Assembly: GCF_030733745.1 (NCBI RefSeq)
Contig: NZ_JASHIK010000026.1
Span: 1 to 47,190 of the forward strand
Direction: 5' to 3'
From: Stappia sp. MMSF_3263
GTDB lineage: Bacteria; Pseudomonadota; Alphaproteobacteria; Rhizobiales; Stappiaceae
DNA length: 47,190 nt
Each line of letters begins with the position of its first letter. Position 1 is the first letter of the stretch. Below are positions 12,063 through 19,204 of this stretch, in pieces. A program made the position numbers and the translations under genes. Under the pieces are notes generated by a model. It saw nothing but the letters and a program-made list of their open reading frames with translations, was not told the origin of the DNA and did no database searches.

Positions 12063-12425
12063 TTACGCGTCGAGCAACGGTGCGAAGCCGCCGAAGATCA
12101 TCCGCTTGCCGTCGAAGGGCATGGCGTCGCCCATGTCCTTCATCCGCGGATCGGTCATCATCTTCTGCACGGCGGCATCCCGCACTTCCTTGGACGGGTA
12201 CTCGATCCAGGAGAAAACCACGACCTCATCCTCGGTCGCCTTCACGGCACCGCGGAAGTCGGTGACCTTGCCGTCCGGCACATCGTCGCCCCAGCATTCG
12301 ACCACCCTTGTCGCACCGAACTCGCGGAACAGGGGGGCAACCTTGGCAGCGAGCTCCAGATAACCTTCCTTGTTGGCCGCCGGCACCGCGACCACAAAAC
12401 CATCGACATAACCCATTGCAACCAT
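12063..12425 (-). CDS. DUF1428 family protein (YbaA-like)
   Basis: A 120-residue protein of the dimeric alpha/beta-barrel type. [18 protein letters not shown] at the start and [11 protein letters not shown] at the end are family hallmarks also present in E. coli YbaA. Function is unknown. The ATG at 12425 has GGGAG 8 bases upstream; the alternative ATG at 12416 would shorten it by three residues. It lies between two VOC genes in one minus-strand run, suggesting a shared response to a small molecule. Confidence 0.85.
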   Translation of the reverse strand: MVAMGYVDGFVVAVPAANKEGYLELAAKVAPLFREFGATRVVECWGDDVPDGKVTDFRGAVKATEDEVVVFSWIEYPSKEVRDAAVQKMMTDPRMKDMGDAMPFDGKRMIFGGFAPLLDA

Positions 12426-12484
12426 GTCCGTATCTCCCGGCATTTTCAGTCGTTGAGTGGAAATCTCGTTCTACCGTCCGCCGT

Positions 12485-12895
12485 CTACATCCGGGCAAGC
12501 GCCGCCTGGTCCATCCAGACCAGTTCGAAGATGTGACCGTCCGGGTCTTCGTAGCTGCGGCCGTACATGAACCCGTGATCCTGGAGCGGACACGGATCGA
12601 CCTGCCCACCGGCCGCCTCGGCCCGGCCGACCATCTCGTCGACCTCCGCGCGGCTCTCCGCCGAGAAACAGAACAACCCCTGCACCCGGCTCTTGGCGTC
12701 GATGATCTCCTTGGAGGTGAAATCGGCGAACCGCGACCGGTCCAGCAGCATGACGACGACCGTGTCCGAATAGACCATCGCCGCGGTCCGATCGTCGCAG
12801 AAACGGGCATCGGCGGTCGCACCCATCGTCTCGTGGAAGCGTCTCGCCCTGGCGACATCCTCAACCGGCAGGTTCAGGAAAAACATCTTCGGCAT
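12485..12895 (-). CDS. VOC family protein (glyoxalase/extradiol-dioxygenase fold)
   Basis: 136 residues with two beta-alpha-beta-beta-beta modules. It begins MPKMFFLNLPVEDVARARRF and ends in GRSYEDPDGHIFELVWMD, where the DPDGHxFE segment carries the usual metal-ligand glutamate. It could be a glyoxalase-type lyase or a resistance protein; the substrate is not deducible. It is first in a minus-strand trio and divergent from a MarR regulator. A palindrome with a T-tract lies about 36 bases upstream of its start. Confidence 0.88.
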   Translation of the reverse strand: MPKMFFLNLPVEDVARARRFHETMGATADARFCDDRTAAMVYSDTVVVMLLDRSRFADFTSKEIIDAKSRVQGLFCFSAESRAEVDEMVGRAEAAGGQVDPCPLQDHGFMYGRSYEDPDGHIFELVWMDQAALARM

Positions 12896-12930
12896 ACTTC
12901 GTCTCCGTACTCGCTCCGCGCCGAAAAAAG

Positions 12931-12952
12931 GTGTGAAACACGTGTTTCACAC
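12931..12952. promoter_or_regulatory. 22-bp perfect palindrome upstream of the VOC gene (operator or attenuator)
   Basis: The half-site GTGTGAAACAC is followed directly by its exact reverse complement. As RNA on the minus strand it could fold to a 9-bp stem with an ACGT loop followed by CCTTTTTT, a terminator-like form just before the VOC start. As DNA it is a classic dimer-binding site. The sequence cannot decide between these. Confidence 0.7.
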
Positions 12953-12964
12953 GCCTTGCGCGTA

Positions 12965-12992
12965 TTGACTTTTAGGTTGATATCAACATAAT
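12965..12992 (+). promoter_or_regulatory. Probable marR promoter with operator in the spacer
   Basis: TTGACT (12965-12970) and CATAAT (12987-12992) are 16 bases apart. The spacer contains most of the perfect 12-bp palindrome GTTGATATCAAC (12976-12987), placed to block RNA polymerase. A start site 6-7 bases after the -10 falls at the ATG (12999), so the mRNA may be leaderless; no ribosome site is visible. Confidence 0.65.
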
Positions 12993-12998
12993 TATGCC

Positions 12999-13505
12999 AT
13001 GTCAAAGAATGTTCCGTTCGATACGACGATCCATGTGCGCGACACCTGCCTGTGCCTGCATGCCCAGCGTGCTGCGCGGGCGCTGGCGCGCCGGTTCGAC
13101 GAGGCACTGCGCCCGGTCGGCCTCACCAACGGACAGTTTTCCCTGCTGATGTCGCTGAACCGACCGCATCCGCCGTCGGTCGCGCCGGTGGCTCGTCTTC
13201 TGGCGATGGATCGCACGACGCTGACGGCCGCCCTGAAGCCGCTCGAACGGCGCGGGCTCGTCATCACGGAGCCGGATCCGAAGGACCGGCGCAGCCGGCT
13301 CCTGCGACTGTCGGAAAAGGGGCACGAGATCCTGCTCGCCGCCCTGCCCATCTGGCGGGCGACACATGCCGCTGTCGATGCCGAGATGCAGGAGGACCTG
13401 CCGGAGATCCGTCAGGGCGATCTGCAGGCCATGCTGGTCGCGCTGGGCGGGACGGGGATGGAACGCGTCAATTCCGGTCCTCGGGCAGGACCGGAAGCGG
13501 CATGA
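12999..13505 (+). CDS. MarR-family transcriptional regulator
   Basis: A 168-residue winged-helix dimeric regulator. The DNA-binding part includes LTNGQFSLLMSL, VAPVARLLAMDRTTLTAALKPLERRGLV and the wing DPKDRRSRLLRLSEKG (about 45-110), flanked by dimerisation helices. CLCLHAQRAAR near the N-terminus carries two cysteines that could sense oxidants. Gene order and the spacer palindrome suggest autorepression and control of the divergent VOC/DUF1428 genes. The last 38 bases overlap the convergent DUF1178 gene. Confidence 0.92.
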   Translation: MSKNVPFDTTIHVRDTCLCLHAQRAARALARRFDEALRPVGLTNGQFSLLMSLNRPHPPSVAPVARLLAMDRTTLTAALKPLERRGLVITEPDPKDRRSRLLRLSEKGHEILLAALPIWRATHAAVDAEMQEDLPEIRQGDLQAMLVALGGTGMERVNSGPRAGPEAA

Positions 13506-13998
13506 CGGCAACGCCCTCATCGAGAAGCTCGCGGACCTCTTCCCTGGAGGCCGCGCCATAGATGCCGCGCGCTTCCTTCTCGCCATAATGGATCTTGCGC
13601 GCTTCCTCGGGAAAGGCTTCCCCGACATCGACCGCGTTTGCCGTCACCTGCGCCCGCAATGCACGCAGCCTGGCAATCAGCTCCGCCTGTCCGGGCACTG
13701 TCGCCGTGGCGACAGGTTCCGTTCGGGCCTGGGGCTGCGATCCGGTGACGACGGGCCCGGCAGGACCGGAGCCCGCGACGCCCGCTTCCGCCGCCGCCGC
13801 GACCTGGTGTCCGGTCCGCGCCTCGCGGGCCCGCGAGGTCGCCACGGCCGGCGTCATCAGCTTCTTTTCGACATGGAGCGTCCCACAAGCCGGACACGCG
13901 ACAAGGCCGGCGTCCCGTTGGCGCTCGAAATCCTCGAAACCGCGAAACCAGGCCTCGAATTCGTGCCCGTTGTCGCAGCCAAGCGCGTAGCGGATCAC
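13468..13998 (-). CDS. DUF1178 family protein
   Basis: A 176-residue proteobacterial protein of unknown function. The N-terminus has a zinc-ribbon look, with single cysteines in IRYALGCDNGHEFEAWF and the pair CPACG at about 35-39. The middle is Ala/Pro-rich and variable. The C-terminal IHYGEKEARGIYGAASREEVRELLDEG is the family hallmark. It starts with GTG overlapping the nitrilase stop (GTGA), so it is translationally coupled. Its 3' end runs 38 bases into the convergent marR gene. Confidence 0.93.
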   Translation of the reverse strand: MIRYALGCDNGHEFEAWFRGFEDFERQRDAGLVACPACGTLHVEKKLMTPAVATSRAREARTGHQVAAAAEAGVAGSGPAGPVVTGSQPQARTEPVATATVPGQAELIARLRALRAQVTANAVDVGEAFPEEARKIHYGEKEARGIYGAASREEVRELLDEGVAVMPLPVLPEDRN

Positions 13999-14849
13999 TC
14001 GGCTGCCTCCGTTTCGCGGCCCGCCTGCCGGACTGTGAAACCGCGCTGGTTGGCAATCGCCGGAATGCGGCGGCGCGCCTCGGCCGCCTGGGACAGGTCG
14101 AGCCTGGCCAGGGCAAATCCCGGTTCGGCGTGGTCGATCTCGGTCAGCACCTCGCCCCAGGGCGCGACGATCAGGCTGTGGCCATAGGTCTCTCGGCCGT
14201 CCTCGTGGCGTCCCCCCTGCGCGGCGGAGATCACGAAGGCCCCGTTCTCGATCGCTCGTGCCCGCTGCAGCACGTGCCAGTGCGCCTCGCCCGTCTGCCG
14301 GGTAAAGGCGGCCGGCGCCGTCAGGATCTCCGCGCCCGCGCCCGCCTGGGCGCGAAACAGCGCGGGAAAGCGGATGTCATAGCAGATGCCCATGCCCAGC
14401 CGCGCCTGCGGCAGCCCGACGACCACCGCCGCCTCGCCAGGGCCGTAGGTAGCGGATTCGCGCCAGCTCTCGCCATTGGGCAGATCGACGTCGAACATGT
14501 GGATCTTGTCGTAGCGCGCCGTCAGGCTGCCGTCGGGCGCGAACAGGAAGCCGCGATTCGCAGCTTTCGCCTCGCCCGTGCGGATCGCCATCGACCCGAC
14601 GTGAAGGAAGATGCCCAGTTCCTTGGCAAGCTCCGAAAAGGCGGCGACGCCTGCATCTTCGCCCTCGGGCGCGATCTTGGCGAAAAGGTCCGACCGGCTC
14701 TTCTCCAGCAGATTGGTCATTTCCGGCGTCTGCACATAGGTGGCGCCGGCAGAGGCCGCTTCCCGGATCAGGGCCGCGGCCGCTGCGATATTGGCGCCCG
14801 GGTCGCGCCCGCTGCGCATCTGGATGACCGCCGCGACAAGTTCGCTCAT
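13995..14849 (-). CDS. Carbon-nitrogen hydrolase (nitrilase superfamily, Nit-like)
   Basis: A 284-residue cytosolic amidohydrolase with the Glu-Lys-Cys triad visible as E43 (QTPEMTN), K115 (YDKIHMFD) and C156 (GICYDIRFP). It resembles the Nit1/Nit2/YafV group, some of which hydrolyse deaminated glutathione or omega-amides. The neighbouring glutaredoxin gene fits a glutathione-repair role, but that is inference. The start MSELVAAVIQMRS follows grxC by 32 bases and replaces a longer unconserved extension. Confidence 0.93.
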   Translation of the reverse strand: MSELVAAVIQMRSGRDPGANIAAAAALIREAASAGATYVQTPEMTNLLEKSRSDLFAKIAPEGEDAGVAAFSELAKELGIFLHVGSMAIRTGEAKAANRGFLFAPDGSLTARYDKIHMFDVDLPNGESWRESATYGPGEAAVVVGLPQARLGMGICYDIRFPALFRAQAGAGAEILTAPAAFTRQTGEAHWHVLQRARAIENGAFVISAAQGGRHEDGRETYGHSLIVAPWGEVLTEIDHAEPGFALARLDLSQAAEARRRIPAIANQRGFTVRQAGRETEAAE

Positions 14850-14881
14850 GTCCCTCGTCCCTGCTTGTACCGACAGTGCCC

Positions 14882-15148
14882 TCAGGCGCTCGCGAGCAGC
14901 GCGTCCAGCTTGCCGGCGCGCTCGAGCGCCATGAGCTCGTCGCAGCCGCCCACATGGGTCTCCCCGATGAAGATCTGCGGGAAGGTCGTGCCGCCGTGCC
15001 CGGTCGCGGCACGCTCGATCATTTCCTTGCGCAGCCCCGGATCGAAGGTCGCGTCCATTTCCCGGAACGCCACCTCCTTCTGCTGCAAGAGCTTCTTCGC
15101 CATTGCGCAATAGCCGCACATCTGACGCGTATAGATCTCGACCGACAT
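14882..15148 (-). CDS. grxC: Glutaredoxin 3
   Basis: An 88-residue glutathione-dependent thiol-disulfide oxidoreductase. The dithiol active site is C11-G-Y-C14 (TRQMCGYC); TTFPQIFIG holds the cis-proline and HVGGCDEL the glutathione-binding GG segment. The start MSVEIY fits the family; a longer in-frame extension lacks homologous character. It is in a minus-strand run comF - grxC - nitrilase - DUF1178. Confidence 0.96.
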   Translation of the reverse strand: MSVEIYTRQMCGYCAMAKKLLQQKEVAFREMDATFDPGLRKEMIERAATGHGGTTFPQIFIGETHVGGCDELMALERAGKLDALLASA

Positions 15149-15281
15149 CGCACCCCGTTCCCGCGTTGGCCACGGGGCCATTCGACCCCGTTCCTCTTTG
15201 ACAAGCATATATTGAGCTTTGCCGGCTGGCCGCAAGCCCTTGCCTGCCGCCATGCCGTCGCCGGTCGCGCCCAACCGTCCG

Positions 15282-16109
15282 TCAGCCGAGCGGCGTCTCG
15301 GCGCCCGCATGGGCGAAAACCAGCACGTCCACCGACAGCGCCCCGGCCCGCAGCAGGGCGCGCGCCGCGGCCTGCACCGTCGCACCGGTCGTGTAGACAT
15401 CGTCGACAAGCACCGCCCGCCGGCCGGAGAGCTGCATCTCCCCCTCTTCCGTCACCGCAAAAGCCCCGCGCACGTTGCGCGCGCGGGCCGCCGCATCCAG
15501 GCCCACCTGCCGTTTCGTCGCCCGTTTGCGCAAGAGAGCCTGCGCGGCGACCTGAAGACCGCTTCTGTCTCCGACCGATCGCGCCAGCAGGCCGGCCTGA
15601 TTGTAGCGCCGGTTCCAGCGGCGCATGCCGTGCAATGGCACGGGAACAAGCACCGGCGCGGCCCCGTCCGGCGAAACAGCCAGCAGTTCCGCCCCGGCCC
15701 GCACCATCCAGCCGCCCATCGCCGGCGCCAGCGACGGACGATCATGATACTTGAGCCGCGCCACCAGCGCCCGGGCCGGGCCGTCATAGGCGGCAACGGA
15801 CCTGAGGCGGTCGAAGACCGGCGGATGCGCGATCGCCTGCGGCGACAGGGCGCCCGGTCCCAGTTCGTAGGCGAACGGCACGCCGAGCCGCTGGCACCAG
15901 GGCGGCGACAGGAAGGGCATGCGGGCCCAGCACGCGGCGCAGATCGACCCGTCGCTGGCGACCAGCCGGTCGCAGGCAAGGCAGGTCGGCGGCAACAGCA
16001 CACGCAGCAGGCCGGACATGCTCCGCGTCATCGTTTCCGCAATCGCGCCGGGCGCCGCGGACAAGGTCCGCGACAGGGTCCCGGTCGCCGGGTCCTCGGT
16101 TCTGTCCAT
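15282..16109 (-). CDS. comF: ComF family phosphoribosyltransferase-like protein
   Basis: A protein of about 275 residues with the ComF plan: an N-terminal zinc-finger-like CLACD...CAAC cluster, a linker, and a type I phosphoribosyltransferase fold ending in the PRPP-loop-like RAVLVDDVYTTGAT. ComF proteins support DNA uptake in competent bacteria, but most carriers are not known to be competent. The start is uncertain: ATG 16109 is used, ATG 16031 (MTRSMSGLL) would remove 26 residues, and the frame is open to 16184. Confidence 0.9.
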   Translation of the reverse strand: MDRTEDPATGTLSRTLSAAPGAIAETMTRSMSGLLRVLLPPTCLACDRLVASDGSICAACWARMPFLSPPWCQRLGVPFAYELGPGALSPQAIAHPPVFDRLRSVAAYDGPARALVARLKYHDRPSLAPAMGGWMVRAGAELLAVSPDGAAPVLVPVPLHGMRRWNRRYNQAGLLARSVGDRSGLQVAAQALLRKRATKRQVGLDAAARARNVRGAFAVTEEGEMQLSGRRAVLVDDVYTTGATVQAAARALLRAGALSVDVLVFAHAGAETPLG

Positions 16110-16217
16110 GCCGCACCTGATCCCTGTCGAGCTGGCCGCAGATGACACGGGAGCCATTGAACCCGGGACACACGCGGAACACAACCTTGAGGCGATATTG
16201 CATGCAGCCGGAAAGGC

Positions 16218-16880
16218 TCAGTCCGCCGCAGCCGTCTCGGGCAGCGGGAACGCCTTCACGAAACGCTGCAGCGCGCCCGGGTCGCCGTCCACCTGCGCAT
16301 CGCCGGCCGCGACCGCGTCGAGCAACGTCCTGCTTCCGAAAACGATGCCGTCGACAATGTCCGAAGACGCCGTGATCGACGCGTCATGCGCTCCCGCGAC
16401 CGAGACGTCCTGGAGGATGTCCAGACCCTTATGCGTTCCCGCGACCACGGCCCCTCCCCGGGGCATGTCGAGAAGGATCCGGAAGCCACCCGCCTTCCGC
16501 GGCCGATACATGGCGCGCAGGGCAAGAAGCAGCCCGGCGCGGGTCATCGGCAGGTCCGGCCTGAGGAAGGGCGAGCGCGCCGCCCATCTGCCCAGCGACA
16601 GGATCGGTTCCTCCAGCTCGCGTCCCCATTCGGTCAACTCATAAATCCAGGAAGCGGCCGGCGGCGGCAACTTGCGGCGACGCAGGATGGCCGAGGCCTC
16701 GAGGCCCTCGAGCCGCTGGGTGAGCACGTTGGGGCTGATCGAGCGCAACTCCTCGCGCAGGTCCGTGAACCGCTTCGGCCCGAACATGAGTTCCCGCGCG
16801 ATCAGAAGCGCCCAGCGCTCCCCGATCAGGTCAAGGGCATGCGCCATGGCGCAGCCGTCATCATAGCTTCGACCCTTCAT
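16218..16880 (-). CDS. HxlR-family transcriptional regulator
   Basis: 220 residues. The N-terminal winged helix (about 1-100) has the HxlR signature: CAMAHALDLIGERWALLIARELMFGPKRFTDLREEL, then ISPNVLTQRLEGLEASAILRR. The extra C-terminal half (about 120-220) resembles the SCP2-like ligand domain found in long HxlR members, ending in a DGDPGALQRFVKAFPLP segment. It is divergent from an efflux pump gene with an inverted repeat between them, so it probably controls itself and the pump. It normally represses until an electrophile or drug binds. Confidence 0.9.
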   Translation of the reverse strand: MKGRSYDDGCAMAHALDLIGERWALLIARELMFGPKRFTDLREELRSISPNVLTQRLEGLEASAILRRRKLPPPAASWIYELTEWGRELEEPILSLGRWAARSPFLRPDLPMTRAGLLLALRAMYRPRKAGGFRILLDMPRGGAVVAGTHKGLDILQDVSVAGAHDASITASSDIVDGIVFGSRTLLDAVAAGDAQVDGDPGALQRFVKAFPLPETAAAD

Positions 16881-16912
16881 GATCCTCTTTCAGAACTTAT
16901 TAGTTGTCTTTT

Positions 16913-16928
16913 AGGACTAAATAGTCCT
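16913..16928. promoter_or_regulatory. Probable HxlR operator
   Basis: The inverted repeat AGGACTA-AA-TAGTCCT lies in the AT-rich 118-base gap between divergent hxlR and MFS genes, 33 bases before the hxlR start. TATATT at 16930-16935 abuts it and could be part of a promoter. Binding is inferred from symmetry and position. Confidence 0.6.
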
Positions 16929-16998
16929 TTATATTGATACCACGCCCGATGGCGGCGACCAAGCGGGCGCCCGAACGAGATCAACAGCGGAGGAGACA

Positions 16999-18489
16999 AT
17001 GGACGACGGACACCTGCAACCAAGGGCAGGCAGGCGCCAATGGCTGGCGATGGCCATTCTCGCCTTGCCCTGTTTGCTCTACTCGATGGATCTCACCGTT
17101 CTGAACCTGGCCATGCCGGAGCTTTCGGCCGCGCTCGAGCCAGGCCCGGCCGAGCTTTTGTGGATCGTCGACATCTACGGTTTCGTCCTCGCCGCCGCCC
17201 TCATTCCGATGGGCGTGTTCGGCGACCGGATCGGCCGTCGCCGCCTGCTGCTCTGCGGCGCCTTCGCCTTCGGTGCGGCCTCCGCCTTCGCCGCTTTCTC
17301 CACCTCGGCCCCGATGATGATCCTGGCGCGCGCACTTATGGGTCTTGCCGCCGCGACTCTCGCGCCCTCGACCCTGTCCATGGTCAGCACCCTGTTTCCC
17401 CATCCCCTCGACCGGCAGAAGGCCATCGGCGTGTGGATCGCCAGTTTCTCCTGTGGCGGCGCGCTCGGCCCGCTGATCGGCGGCCTGCTCCTGGAATATT
17501 TCTGGTGGAGTTCCGTGTTCCTGGTCAACCTGCCGATCATGGCGTTGTTGCTGGTGCTCGGCCCCCTGCTCCTGCCCGAGGCGCGCGACCCCGAGGCGCC
17601 CAGGCCAGACCTTTGGAGCGCACTGGCGCTGCTGCTCAGCGTCCTTGGCCTCGTCTATGCGATCAAGCAGTTGGCGGCGCATGGCTGGAGCGCACAGGCA
17701 GGTATCGCGCTGATCCTGTTCGTCCTCGCCTACACGCTTTTCCACCGCCGTCAGCGAAAACTGACGGTTCCCTTCCTGGATCTCTCGTTGTTCTCCTCGC
17801 CACGCTTCTCCGCGGCCCTTGGTATCAACGTGCTCGGCTTTTTCATCGCCTTCGGCAGCTTCCTGCTGATCGCCCTCTATCTCCAGCTGGCACTTGGCCT
17901 CTCGCAGCTGCACGCCGGCATCGCCGCCGCCCCGTCCGGCGTCGCCTTCGTCGCTGGCGCCCTGCTTGCCCCCATGCTGGCACAGCGAATCGGCACTCCT
18001 GCCCTCATGGCCGCCGGCTTTCTCGTCGCCGCCTCGGGCTTCGGCCTTCTCGCCATCGCAGCGGGCGAGGCCGAGCTGTCGTTGCTTGTGATCGGCTATT
18101 GCGTTTTCTCGCTCGGGCTAGCTCCGGTCTTCACACTCACCACGGACGTCATTGTCGGCTCGGTGCCGCCGGCCCAGGCAGGCGCTGCCGCCGGTCTCTC
18201 GGAAGCCAGCACCGAGCTTGGCGGCGCTTTCGGGATCGCTGTCCTGGGGAGCCTGATGACAGCCCTCTACCGGATCGGGCTTGCCGAGCTTCCCGAACTC
18301 GCCGCCATGCCCATAGGCCAGGGCCTGGAGGGTGCCGACGGCCTGCCGCTTCCAGCCCGCGCGGCCTTTGGACAGGCACTCCAGATGTCCGCCCTCCTGT
18401 GCGGCACCCTCGCGCTCGCCGGCACCGCACTCACCCTGTTCATTCGCAACCGCGCGCCCGCTCGCCAGACAAGGGAAGACACACCGTGA
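16999..18489 (+). CDS. MFS efflux transporter, DHA2 (EmrB/QacA) type
   Basis: A 496-residue inner-membrane drug:H+ antiporter with about 14 predicted helices. It starts RQWLAMAILALPCLLYSMDLTVLNLAMPEL, where the helix-1 aspartate is the family proton/substrate residue. GVFGDRIGRRRLLL is the loop 2-3 motif A, and LGPLIGGLLLEYFWWSSVFLVNLP is motif C. Its GTGA junction with the following glutathione transferase gene implies cotranslation. With the divergent HxlR regulator it forms a resistance cassette; the substrate is unknown. Confidence 0.93.
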   Translation: MDDGHLQPRAGRRQWLAMAILALPCLLYSMDLTVLNLAMPELSAALEPGPAELLWIVDIYGFVLAAALIPMGVFGDRIGRRRLLLCGAFAFGAASAFAAFSTSAPMMILARALMGLAAATLAPSTLSMVSTLFPHPLDRQKAIGVWIASFSCGGALGPLIGGLLLEYFWWSSVFLVNLPIMALLLVLGPLLLPEARDPEAPRPDLWSALALLLSVLGLVYAIKQLAAHGWSAQAGIALILFVLAYTLFHRRQRKLTVPFLDLSLFSSPRFSAALGINVLGFFIAFGSFLLIALYLQLALGLSQLHAGIAAAPSGVAFVAGALLAPMLAQRIGTPALMAAGFLVAASGFGLLAIAAGEAELSLLVIGYCVFSLGLAPVFTLTTDVIVGSVPPAQAGAAAGLSEASTELGGAFGIAVLGSLMTALYRIGLAELPELAAMPIGQGLEGADGLPLPARAAFGQALQMSALLCGTLALAGTALTLFIRNRAPARQTREDTP

Positions 18490-19106
18490 AGCTCTATTTC
18501 GCCGAAACCACCGCCTCGTGGAAGACCTGCGCCGTGGCGCGTCATCTGCAGCTCGACATCGAATTCCATCGCCTCGACCTCATGAAGGGGGAGCAGCGCA
18601 CGCCGGAATTTCTTGCCATCAACCCCAATGGCAAGGCGCCCGCACTGGTCGACGGCGAGCTTCGGTTGTGGGAATCGAACGCCATCATGTGTCACATGGC
18701 GCTCAAGCAAGGTTCGCCCCTTTGGCCGCGCGACCACGCCCAGGTCGAGGTGATCCGCTGGTTCGACTGGAGTTCCAGCCATTTCTCCCGCTTCGCCGGC
18801 GAGCTCTTTTTCGAGCATGTCATCCGCAAAAGGTTCGGCCTCGGCGAGCCGGACGGGAAAGCTGTCGAAGAGGCGCTCGGCTATGTCCGCCGTTATGGCG
18901 CCATTCTTGATGCTCACCTCTCGGACCGCTGCTTCCTCCTCGGTGACACGCTGACGCTCGCGGATTTCGCCGTCGCCACGACGCTTCCCTACGCCGACGA
19001 GGCGGGAATACCGCTCGACGCGTTTCCCTCCGTCAGACGCTGGCACGACCGTCTGATGGAGCTGCCAGCGTGGCGATCGCCCTTCGCCGACCCGGCCGGT
19101 GACTGA
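18486..19106 (+). CDS. Glutathione S-transferase family protein
   Basis: A 206-residue cytosolic transferase with a thioredoxin-like N-domain (KLYFAETTASWKTCAVARHLQL; INPNGKAPALVDGELRLWESNAIM, with the cis-Pro and E-S glutathione-binding pair) and an all-helical C-domain ending LADFAVATTLPYADEAGIPLDAFPSVRRW. It starts with GTG inside the stop of the MFS gene; no better ATG exists. The pairing with an efflux pump suggests conjugation followed by export, which is inference. Confidence 0.92.
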   Translation: MKLYFAETTASWKTCAVARHLQLDIEFHRLDLMKGEQRTPEFLAINPNGKAPALVDGELRLWESNAIMCHMALKQGSPLWPRDHAQVEVIRWFDWSSSHFSRFAGELFFEHVIRKRFGLGEPDGKAVEEALGYVRRYGAILDAHLSDRCFLLGDTLTLADFAVATTLPYADEAGIPLDAFPSVRRWHDRLMELPAWRSPFADPAGD

Positions 19107-19145
19107 TCGGCGATTGATCGACGGCTGATCGGCGGCTGATCGGCG
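19102..19145. repeat. Four 11-bp tandem repeats at the GST stop codon
   Basis: Units of consensus GCTGATCGGCG at 19102, 19113, 19124 and 19135. The last two are identical; the first differs at one base and the second at three. The TGA in the first unit is the GST stop. Because the period is 11, later TGAs fall in the other frames. Confidence 0.9.
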
Positions 19146-19204
19146 CGGGCGCTACCTACGGCAGTCCGGCAGGAGGCCGGTGAAGGACCGGGAGCCGCCG
19201 CGCC

